64,000 bases of DNA from Salvia splendens (Eukaryota; Streptophyta; Magnoliopsida; Lamiales; Lamiaceae), in the NCBI RefSeq assembly GCF_004379255.2, contig NC_056050.1:558001-622000 (forward strand), read 5' to 3'. The position numbers and the translations under genes were made by a program. Below the pieces are notes generated by a model. It made no database searches and was not told where the DNA came from. It saw nothing but the letters and a program-made list of their open reading frames with translations. This document shows positions 36,611-46,589 of this stretch, piece after piece (within the stretch, counting starts at the first letter, position 1; each line of letters starts with the position of its first letter).

Positions 36611-38369
36611 TCACATCGGCAGTGTGCATTTCTTCTGAGAGTGCCCTAGCATATGGCACCGGCCGCACTGTACGACCCTCTTCGAGCCGCAGAACCTTCC
36701 GCGTCTTTGGAGGCCGAATGGTGACGTCAACTTGCGTCCGGGATCGGGTGAATCACCTGCAAGTAGCTGTGGACCGTGAAGCACGTCTCCGCGATCAAAT
36801 GTGCCTTCTGCCCGCAAGAGATCAGGGCTGCGGCCGCGTGTACAGCTGCCAGCGGCGGCACGAGCATATCCGGATCCTTACGTCCACGATGTTTGTCCGC
36901 TCGGAGGAGACGATCTCAAACTCGACCTCGTTCGCACGGAGCACTTTGTAGCAACTAGCGTCGGAGATGGCTTCCGAGATCCGCTTCTCGGCGGAGGGGA
37001 CGAGGATCGAGGCGAGCTGCATCCCCACGTTGAGACGTTGATGGAACCACGACGCCATTTGATGGCGAATGTGCTCCATCGTCTCCACGATGGGGAGCTC
37101 GTGGCACTCCAATGCCCAAATGTAGAGTATCTCAGTGAAGTTCAGCATGAAATGGCCGTAGCGTACGCCTTCCAAGTACGTCACGGCCCACAGCTGAGGG
37201 TTGAAATAGTGCAGCCAGGGCACGACTTCCTCCGAGATCTGCACCATCTCCGAGATTTTGGATTCGAATTCCGTCGTTGTGAGCGCGTAGGCAACACTCC
37301 AGAATATGTTCACCAGCTTCGAGTTCTTGAATGTGTCGCGGAAGTTCTCGCTGACGAATCGCAGGCAGAATCCGTTGAACGCGTTGGGGAAATGCGTCTC
37401 AAAGGCCTCCACCAGACCCGGTGTTCTCTCGGAGAGTATAGTGAGCCTCGAGATGCTGTCCGTGTTCACCCCAAGAAGCTTCCGCAGCTCAGACACAAAC
37501 CACATCCAGTTCTCGTCACTTTCCACGTCCACGACAGCAATTGCCAACGGGAAGAGGTGATCATCGGCATCAACAGCAGCAGCGCAGAGCAATGTACCTA
37601 TGTACTTCCCTTTGAGATGGACTCTGTCTAGCTCCAGCAACGGGCGGCAAGCATGGACAAATCCGTAAATCGCAGCACGATAAGCAACAAACAATCATTG
37701 GAACGAGTTTTCCTGTCCGGTAGCAACAACAGAAGCAATGCTTCTGGGGTTAGTCTTCCTTATCAGTTCACAATACGCAGGAAGAAGCTTGAAACCTTCC
37801 TCGTAAGTCCCGTGTAAAGCAGCCATACTACGCTCCTTCCCACACCACGCCTGCATATACGAGACGGCAATCCCATGCTGGTCACGAATGTCTTGCAAGA
37901 TCTCCTTCGGCTTATACTTCGGATTATCCTTTATCCGTGCCTCTACAGACCGCGCCACCCAACCCACAGAAGCCTGCTGGTGGTGGAGATTCTGAACCCC
38001 TTCACACGTGTGCTCCGAATGGTAAGCGTGGGAAGTCCCGGCAGTTTCGCAACATGGACTCGCCACGGACAGCCATCTCTCGAGCACTTAGCTATAAAAC
38101 CTACTCCTATCAGACTTCACTATCCGAATCTCAAAATGCAACGCGATGGCTGTATCTTTCAACGTTCTCCTACAAGTATCGACATCCGCGAACTCCTTCC
38201 CTACCACCAATGCCTACGACACACTTGCATTCGTGCTAGCAACCGGTGTATACACATCAACGGGTAAAGCAACATTAGCATTCGGATTCGACACTACAGA
38301 TAAGGGCAAAGCAGCATCTCCATTCGCGTTCGACTCTACGGATAAGCTCTGTTCTGACATTTGCATCAT
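36611..38369 (-). pseudogene. MUG: MUSTANG-type domesticated Mutator transposase gene, inactivated
   Basis: MUSTANG (MUG) proteins are plant nuclear proteins derived from Mutator transposases and kept as host genes. From Met 38369 the order is: N-terminal leader, a Mu DNA-binding-like region (LVVGKEFADVDTCRRTLKD; CSRDGCPWRVHVAKLPG), then VARSVEARIKDNPKYKPKEI and HGIAVSYMQAW. The MULE transposase core follows (CRPLLELDRVHLKGKY, AAVDADDHLFPLAIAVVD), then the SWIM start CSCRRWQLY and the knuckle CGRCHMLGHSQKKC. Damage includes an in-frame TAG near 38205, a slip near 38095, another before HTCEGVQN, a TGA at 37695-37697 where an Arg codon is expected, and a small deletion at about 36840 that removes the second half of the SWIM finger. 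Downstream, reading changes frame again before the knuckle. No Mutator terminal repeats are seen around it, as expected for a domesticated gene. Confidence 0.88.
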
Positions 38370-38479
38370 TCATTTAGACAACAAATGCCCTCATTTTAAA
38401 AGCCTAATTTTCCCTCTTCAAGATCACCACCAAATGCCAAAATTCGAAAAACCCAAATCCTTCAAGAAAAATCCACCTT

Positions 38480-41062
38480 AAATCAATTGAATCTCCAAAC
38501 AGCTATCTACACATAAAAAGAAAGACACAAACACAAAATTCATAAACACAATGCCCAATAATCATCAAGATCCATCTTTAGACAAATGCACTACCTCAAA
38601 TGAAAATCAAACAAGTTCCCAAATTAGATTACAACTCAATTGGAACACTATTCCACATTTCTTTTTCTTCTTTTACATAAAATTAGAAGCAGAATTTTTC
38701 AGAAGGAGAAAACAATGCAAATAAATGACATAATTCTACTGAAAATCCAATCAATACTAAATTGAAAAAGTTCAGATAATGACTGATTTCAGCTGGAGAT
38801 TGATGATAGAGATGATGGGGTAAAATCTGGAGGCAGAAAATTGTTAATTTTGATGTGGTTAAAATCAATTTTGCCCTAATTGAACTGAGCTTCTATTTTG
38901 TGTTAAACATATCAAAATCTTATTAAAAACGTTTTAATAAATTATATGCCTATTCAATTGTACTATGGAATAAGAGGACTTGTAATGGGCTGATAATTCG
39001 GGTTTTTTAATTGCGTGAGAAAATATTATTAAATCATAAATTTCTGAAGCACTATTAATCATTTAAAATGCAATACATAACATTAGTTTAAATGCAAAAT
39101 CTAGTCTAACATATCCATTACTTTGACACTATCTATATACTGATATTTAAACAAAAATTGCACTCGAAGTATAAAGACAAATATATATGCCCTTTTGGCA
39201 GCATTAATATTTTCCCTATCATTATCATGGATAAAATGGGCTTCATTATCATCAAGTCAGCAAACTTTGAACAGAAAAAGGTAAACTAAAATGAAATGCA
39301 CTTAAATCATAAATATTTTCGTGGCTCAAAATTACTGAAACATTTCGTCGGGTTTTATATGATAAATAAAATAAATTAAGCTCCAAATTTATATTCATCA
39401 AGCTCTTCAATTTGATTGGTAAGAAAAAAAATATTACAAATACACTCCATTCTTTTGATAAAATGTTAGAATTATAATTTGAACAAAATATTTAATTTGA
39501 GTCGACTCAATTCGACTACTCAGTTGAGATCAAATATAATTGGATGGATAGTGAGAAGAGAGTGGATCCACCCACGCAACAAAAGCAGTCAAAACAATTA
39601 CTACAATTAAATGAATGTTGGATCTTAACATTATATTACATGGAATGAATTTGGGAAGGCCGACTTATCACTCAATTTAATTAGTTTTTCTTTTTCATTT
39701 TATTCTTTGTCTTGCTAAACCTTTATTGTTTTTTATATTAAGGAATAGGGAGTGTATCCTAGCAATTAAAATATATCGCCTGAAATAAGATCAAACAAAA
39801 ATCAATTCTATAATTCAAAATGATTAGTTGGATTGATGCAAATTTTTGTGGTATAATAGGTTTCACTATCGTATTTAAAATTATTTCTAGAAAAAAATAT
39901 ACTACTATTTTTAATGCAAATATTTAATTGATAAAATTAACAAGGAAAGTCGGCACCACGCCCATATATCATGGGCCTATGCCAACTTATTTACATATGT
40001 GTATATTATATCACACACTGAAATTATTGAATATGATAAGACAAAATATATGAATCTTATGAAAATTTTGTGTATCCATGAAAAGTTGAAACATCAATAG
40101 TGACATTTGAGCGAGCACATTTCACACACTTATGAAATAGTAAATATACTAAATTAAAAAACAAAATTTAAGCTACTCATCAATAATGGATGTGAAATGT
40201 GGAGTGTTTGTTTTTTAAGCAAGAAATGTGGTAGAAAGTAGTGTAAGACATGTGGATACTTTTATACAAACATGCATTTACGATGAAACACGATGTTGCT
40301 AGTAACACATTTTCCTTTCAATCAATAAATCAGTCATTCGAATAGTTATTGTATAAGTATTTTATTTATATTAAAGTAGTACTAAGATAATACTAAGTGG
40401 TTATTGAAAGAAGAAGAAGAAGAAAAATTGTAACCAATTTTAGAATATGCCTAATTGTTCTCATTCTCTTTTATATTAAGACATAAAAATGTGTAGATGT
40501 GGATATGATTTACAATGGAATTATATGATGAAGTAAAATATAAAACTGAAATTAAAGTTAACTTGATTGGGACCTGCTGGGGGAATTAATTCCAAAGGAA
40601 AAGAAACACAAGTTTTAAATATTTTTATTTTGTAGCAATAAACGACAAGGATTAAAAAGAAAAAAAAAAGATTCTTTCTTGCAACACCAAGATACTTGGA
40701 CATTGGTGCTTAAAAGAAGTTAAATCCTAATCTTCTAGAAAATTGCTTTTACAAAACTCAAACATCAAAGTCAGTCTCAGATTTCAATTGAAACCATTTT
40801 GTTATTCTATATGCCTTAGCTAATATAGGAGTATTTATTTTCTGCAATATGAAAACCAAGATTTAAAATAATTTTTTTCATAATTATTCCCTTATTTACT
40901 CATCCACAATAAGTTTGTTCATTTTAGTTTAAAGAATATTAAGTAGTAGTCATGAATTAATAGTAAAAAAGCATAAATGAAAGAGAGAAAATAAGTTTAG
41001 AGATATAGAGTAGTATTAAAATATACGTAATTGTGATGTAGAAGTGTATATATGTGGTTGTC
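38480..41062. other. gene-free stretch; left part resembles the MAT1 leader
   Basis: Sequence at about 38460-38815 resembles 34996-35345 in the MAT1 5' leader, in the same orientation (see findings). The remainder to 41062 is AT-rich and shows no exon or element ends I can support. Confidence 0.55.
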
Positions 41063-41718
41063 TGATGGAGTACGTACTAAACAAGCCCAACAGCAGTAAA
41101 GCCCATCAGCCTAAAGCCCAAGAAAGAGTATCAGTTCGGCATGACTAAAGAGTTCAGTCCGGCACAACCAAAGAGTTCGGCCCCAGCTTACAGCTCGGTA
41201 AAAGCCAACCAATCAAACTCTGCTCTCAGGTCGGCATCAAGCTCTACTCTCAGATCGGCAAAAGCTGCTCGGCAATAATTCAGCAGTTCGGTCTCAGTAT
41301 TCGACCGAACTAGGAGATAGTGGACTCATGCAGGATTTCCACCTCCACTACACCCACGATCTATTTAGTGGTGTCAAGCAGTCATTAACTCATGCAGGAT
41401 AGTGGACCCATGCAAGATCGCCACGATCTCCACGACATCCACTACCTAGTAAATAGCTGCATGCCACGATCTTGGTCCTTTGTATAAGTAGAACCTAGAT
41501 CAGATAGATATTTTTTACTTTCTCTCGATCTCTAGAGATAAAATACAAAATAGCAAGTCTGTATTGTAAGCTGTAGAAAACAGATCAAGCAATACAACTC
41601 TGCCCTCTTTTCTTCCCGTGGACGTAGATTTACCTCAGTAAATCGAACCACGTAAATTCACTGTGTCGTGATCTGTGTTTTCCAGCATTCACTACACCAA
41701 AAATTCGCCGATTCATCA
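41063..41718 (+). repeat. solo LTR of the Tat family
   Basis: A 656-bp LTR of the same family as 43756-44371 (TGATGG start, TCATCA end, CCCGTGGACGTAGATTTACC near the 3' end). No internal element sequence follows it. Flanks TTGTC and CTGTC agree at four of five positions, consistent with an old target duplication and LTR-LTR recombination. An internal segment around CATGCAGGAT is duplicated. Confidence 0.87.
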
Positions 41719-42658
41719 CTGTCATTATAACAAATAGTGAGTGGCTAAAGTGATATGAACAAATAATCCAAAGATAAAAAGGTTATAACAATCAATAATG
41801 CTGAATTGCAAGTTGAAAATAGTGCTGGCCCACAATTAGGAAAAGAAAAGGAGTAAATTAAATCAATAACCCACTATTGAGCAAAATCCAAAAACTCAAT
41901 TTTATGTTTTTTTCAAATTGATCCGTGTCAATAAGGTGTCATTTGAGATAAAAATAAAAATTTAACTCAACTTACTGAAATTTAACGAATATAAAAAAAT
42001 CTAGTATACTTTCTTGATATTATTTTTTAATTGTAACCAATGATACTTACTATAAGCTATCTTTCCCATGAAAAGTGAACAATGAATGATGTGAAAATTT
42101 TATTGAAAGTCAAGAATTGTGTGACTAATAATTGGATTGACCTGGTCAACTACTGTGGTCCACGTCAGATTCACATTTTGTTCATCTAAGTCGCATATTA
42201 TGCCACTAGTTTCAAGTTTCAATTTTCAACATAGCATAATGTCATGTACCACATAAATTTTTTGTGATATTTGTTCTAGATTAAAACACATGAATTCTAA
42301 CACATTTAGAGAACCAGCAATGGCATTGTTTTAGCCTATCCCAGTCATTCAGTAACGGATGACGGAATAAGTTTGTAGCTTCAGTCTCGCCATTTTGGAT
42401 CCTTCACATGAATTAACATTGAAATTCTTAATAGGCCGAGTTTATGCCAAACAAAAATTTAGTGATCCGAACATATTAATACATGGTATGTCTAACTAAT
42501 CACAATACAAAAATATTTTATTTTATTTTTTCATTTTTTATGTAATTATGATTGACTTAGCGCATCAAATTACAATATGCTCGGACCATTAAATTTTTAT
42601 CAGACTATATCACCATATATCCACTAAGCTTTCACAGTTTCACGTAATGATCCACTCA

Positions 42659-43262
42659 GGCCATCTCCAATCATATTGCATATCCCATTTTTACTGTTAA
42701 AATAGGCTCCAACCATACTCCAAAACCTATCCCAAATTGTACTTTTTTTTGCATTTTTGAACAGGAATACCCCATCTTTAGTGTAAAACTGTAGCAAACG
42801 CAAATTGCTTTTTGAATTTCAGAAAATTACAATTAAATCCATCTTGCTTTGTGTATTTTCGGATTGAGCAAGAAGATGTGTACCTGATTTATGGAAAACT
42901 TGTTGTATGCAAAAGTGGAGGAAGAATATAGAGAAGCATAATGGGGGGAGAAGACTGAATGCAAGAAATGAACGGCGATTTAGTTTAGAAATTCTTTTAA
43001 TAGTTTAATTTATATTTAAATCAGTTAAATACAGTACTTTAGATTTTTTACTAAATTTGGAAAATTATTTACTGAGTGTGGTGGGGTTAATGTGTAATTA
43101 AAATTAATATGCAGGTAAAATTTAAAAAGTAAAAAAGTAGGTGAATATGGAATATTCTTTTGTGTTTTGAGTTTGGTATAAATGGTTGGAGTAGAATCAC
43201 TGTTTGATGTGACAGAACTGGAAAAATGGCTTTGAATTTTGTGTAAATGGTTGAAGATGACC
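42659..43262. mobile_element. MITE with GGCCATCT ends
   Basis: GGCCATCTCCAATCATA at the left and TGGTTGAAGATGACC at the right are imperfect inverted repeats with the trinucleotide TCA on both sides. The 604-bp unit is non-coding. A Harbinger relative is possible but TCA is not the usual target. Confidence 0.55.
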
Positions 43263-43755
43263 TCACATAGTATATTATTTATCGCCTATGATATTATCCC
43301 CTATTTTCTAATGATATTATGGTTTAGTTGCAAATTTCACATCAAATACGAATATATTCTCTCTCTATATATGCTAAGTAATTTTTTAATATATTCATTC
43401 GGTGCATTCATTGCATATGATTGTATATTTATCCTTTTTGCTTCCACATGTTTCGTATAAAACTAATTTTATATTGTACGTTTCTTTCATATAAATACTA
43501 AGTATATTTTATTAATGTATTAAGATAATATCGATTTGACTATGGAGTCGTTTTTCTATTTTCTAGATCTTATATATGTTGTTATTATTGTGATAATAAA
43601 AAACTGCTTTTTCTTTGTATTCATTTTTCTCTCCCACTTTTATTTCAAATTTAATTACTGTTATAAGAGAAAATTAAACCGTGTAAAATATCTTCTTCAA
43701 TGTGTACTTGAAATTCGATGGCTTCACACGTTTTACTATATAACACAATGCATAT

Positions 43756-44371
43756 TGATGGGGTACGGACTAAACAAGCCCAACAGCAATGACGGCCCAT
43801 CAGCCCGAAGCCCAAGGAAGAGTATGAGTTCGGCATGACCAAAGAGTTCGGATGAGTTCGGCATTACCAAAGAGTTCGGCCTCAGCCTACAGCTCGGTAA
43901 AAGCCAACCAATCAAGCTCTGCTCTCAGGTCGGCATCAAGCTCTACTCTCAGATCGGCAACCAAAGCAGTTCGGTCTCAGTATTCGACCGAACAAGGAGT
44001 TAGTGGACCCATGCAGGATTTCCACAACTTCCAACACACCCACTACCACGTGGCGTCAACTCAGGCCACGATCTTAGGCCATGACCTACACGACATCCAC
44101 GACCTAGAGTGATGATGTAAGCCACGATCTTAGTTCAATGTATAAATAGAACTTAGATCTGGTAGAAAAGGGTTGGAATCTCTCTAGAGAAATAATCATA
44201 TAGCAAGTCTGTGTTGTAAGCTGTAATTCGCAGATCAAGCAATACAAACCTGCCCCCATTTCTCCCCGTGGATGTAGATTTACCTCAGTAAATCGAACCA
44301 CGTAAAATTCTGTGTCATAATCTTCATTCTCTACCAGCATTTATTAACATCAATAATTCGCGGATTCATCA
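43756..44371 (+). repeat. 5' LTR of the complete Tat element
   Basis: TGATGG...TCATCA, 616 bp. A TATA box TATAAATAG at 44141-44149 marks the promoter; U3 has short direct repeats around GAGTTCGGCAT and ACCAAAGAGTTCGG. I found no difference from the 3' LTR when comparing by eye. Confidence 0.95.
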
Positions 44372-44372
44372 C

Positions 44373-44390
44373 TGGCGCCGTCTGTGGGAA
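44373..44390 (+). other. primer-binding site
   Basis: TGGCGCCGTCTGTGGGAA lies one base inside the 5' LTR. The TGGCGCC start is typical of tRNA-primed plant Ty3/gypsy elements; I cannot name the tRNA with certainty. The left element has the same site. Confidence 0.8.
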
Positions 44391-44447
44391 GCAGAGAACA
44401 AAATTTGTGATAAAGCGAATTTTTGATCCATTTTTTCCACCCAAAAA

Positions 44448-46562
44448 ATGCATACCAGATCGCAGAGTACCCGCATTCCTGCCCGTGAGAACCAGGAGGA
44501 AGCCAATCCATCCCATAGGTCTGGAAAACAGCCTAGGGATAAATCCACCACCAGTTCTCATGGCGAAGGAACAGGCCGCTCCAAAAATCGTCCCACTGAG
44601 TCTTCCCAGCAGCCTGATTTGAATGAGGCTGTCAAGCTGTTCTTGGCTGAGAAGCAGGATGAGTTCTTAGCCTTCCTGCAAAAGAGCCAAGAGCCGAAGA
44701 CGAAAACGGAGGATTCTCCTTCCTCATCCAGACATGAAAGTCACTACCGCAGTAGTGCCGTGTCTTCCAGGAAGAAGAATCCTCAACCCCGACATATTCC
44801 TGTTCTTCCTCGGTACCGGAATCACAGGAGAACTCAATCTCCTCCATACCGACGAGATATCGGATTCGCCGTGTACGGAGCACTGAAGACTCCGTTCTCG
44901 GACGACATCACCCGAACTCCCCTACCACAGAACTACCGAACTCCGTCGATGACTTACGACGGGCTCGTGGACCCTCACGATTTCTTGGGGCGCTATCAGT
45001 ATAACATGGCGAACCAGGGTCTCAACGAGGTCCACATGTGCAAGCTGTTTCCCGAGCTGCTCATCGGGAACGCGAGAAGGTGGTTCGATAGCCTCCCCCA
45101 GGGCAGCATCAGATCTTACCGAGATCTAATGGATGCCTTCCACAGGAGGTTCTTTCAGAAAGCGGAAGCCCGAGTCACTTCGGCTCAGCTGCTTTCCATT
45201 CGTCAAGGTCGCGACGAAAAAATCAGCGACTTTATGACAAGATTCCACAAGGAATGCCTGCAAGTGGACGATCTCAACGATCTGCTTGTCATCTCGGCAT
45301 TCCAAAATGGAATCTTGCCCGGAGCTCTCTACAGGAAGCTCGTTGAGTGCGGTCCGCAGACAGCTCAGGAAATGTGGGACATTGCGGACCAGTACTCCCG
45401 GGCCGATGAGGCAGACCGTCGCAAACGGTCGTTAGACAGCTCATCGTCCCGAGGAGACAGGAGGAAGCCCGATCATAGCGATCAGGGACATCCTCGCCGA
45501 ACTCCTTTTGGCGATCAGGGACATCCTCGCCGAACTCCTTTTGAAAGGATTCAAAGGACTCCGGTGCAAGACAGATTGGGACCCCGTCTCAATCCCGAGA
45601 AGCCGCCCGCTCAGTTCGTACCGCTGAACAAGCCGAGAGCGGAAATTTTCGAACTGCACTCTGACCTATTCGAAAAGCCAAAGCGGATGACGAAATCAGC
45701 CGCGCGCCGACCACAGGATAACTACTGCTCCTACCATCAAGACCACGGTCACGATACCGAGGAGTGCAGAAACTTGGCTGCAGGTATCGATGTTCTTGTG
45801 AGGGCAGGGACATTGAAAAAATACCAAAGCAAGCAGTCAAAGAAGAATAAGAAGCAGAGAGGAGCGAACTGCGCCCCTCAGGATCCGAAAAAGCAGCCGG
45901 ATCCCGAAGACGATGACGAGCCGCAATATGATGGAGTAATCCTGACTATTGACGCTCTCCCTGCTGGGAAGACCAAGTCGTCCCTGAAGTCAGAGCGCAG
46001 AGGCTCCAATCGAGAGGAGCCAACGCATAAAAGGCTGAAGCAGGACGAAGTGATTACGTTCTCGGATGCTGATCCCGTCCCGGCCATCTCTCCTCACCAA
46101 GACGCCATTGTCATCCAAGCCGGAGTGGCAAACAAACTGATCCACAGGGTGTTTGTGGATACAGGAGCGTCAGTCAGCATTCTTTTTAAGGAGTGCTTCG
46201 ACAAACTAGAAGTGGACCCAGCTCGGCTCAGCCCGGCTCCGCTTCCCCTGAAGAGCTTCGCCCAGGAGGACACCCGCCCTGAAGGTATTATCAGCCTTCC
46301 GATCACGGTGGGGAAAGCGCCTACTAGCTCCAGTACGATGATTGAGTTTTTCGTGGTGAAAGCTCGGTCCCCGTACAACGTCATCCTGGGAAGAGACTGG
46401 CTCAACACAGTTCGGGCCATTTGCTCCACTTATCACCTCACCATCAAGATCCCTACTAAAGGAGGGATAGCGGTCATCCGAGGTGACCAAAAGAGAGCAA
46501 AGGAATGTCTGCAAATTGCGCTTAGAAGTGCCGAGCAGTCAGATCGGCACCACCAAGCATAG
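44448..46562 (+). CDS. gag-pro: gag-protease polyprotein of the Tat element
   Basis: The 704-residue polyprotein forms the virus-like particle and supplies the protease. A Ser/Arg-rich N-terminus (about 1-130) is followed by the retrotransposon gag capsid region (about 165-320; includes RRWFDSLPQGSIRSYRDL). A duplicated GHPRRTPF unit comes next, then a C/H-rich knuckle (CSYHQDHGHDTEEC, near 425) and an acidic linker. The retropepsin domain carries DTGAS at 571-575. The frame ends in UAG at 46560-46562, but the same frame is open on both sides of it, so the protein is probably the terminated form of a longer gag-pro-pol. The Met at 44448 lies 76 bases after the LTR. Confidence 0.92.
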   Translation: MHTRSQSTRIPARENQEEANPSHRSGKQPRDKSTTSSHGEGTGRSKNRPTESSQQPDLNEAVKLFLAEKQDEFLAFLQKSQEPKTKTEDSPSSSRHESHYRSSAVSSRKKNPQPRHIPVLPRYRNHRRTQSPPYRRDIGFAVYGALKTPFSDDITRTPLPQNYRTPSMTYDGLVDPHDFLGRYQYNMANQGLNEVHMCKLFPELLIGNARRWFDSLPQGSIRSYRDLMDAFHRRFFQKAEARVTSAQLLSIRQGRDEKISDFMTRFHKECLQVDDLNDLLVISAFQNGILPGALYRKLVECGPQTAQEMWDIADQYSRADEADRRKRSLDSSSSRGDRRKPDHSDQGHPRRTPFGDQGHPRRTPFERIQRTPVQDRLGPRLNPEKPPAQFVPLNKPRAEIFELHSDLFEKPKRMTKSAARRPQDNYCSYHQDHGHDTEECRNLAAGIDVLVRAGTLKKYQSKQSKKNKKQRGANCAPQDPKKQPDPEDDDEPQYDGVILTIDALPAGKTKSSLKSERRGSNREEPTHKRLKQDEVITFSDADPVPAISPHQDAIVIQAGVANKLIHRVFVDTGASVSILFKECFDKLEVDPARLSPAPLPLKSFAQEDTRPEGIISLPITVGKAPTSSSTMIEFFVVKARSPYNVILGRDWLNTVRAICSTYHLTIKIPTKGGIAVIRGDQKRAKECLQIALRSAEQSDRHHQA

Positions 46563-46568
46563 CAATCA
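46560..46568 (+). promoter_or_regulatory. leaky stop codon, UAG with CAR-YYA context
   Basis: UAG CAA UCA fits the tobamovirus-type readthrough consensus UAG CAR YYA. Gag-protease and pol are in the same frame with nothing but this codon between them. The left copy keeps the same nine bases (226-228 and onward on the minus strand). Readthrough itself is an inference. Confidence 0.7.
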
Positions 46569-46589
46569 CAGCAGCCGGAGTCAGAGGCG

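Noticed and set aside
36801..37631. Plus-strand 276-codon ORF opposite the MUSTANG pseudogene
   Set aside because: The opposite strand reads as MULE transposase; this is its shadow.
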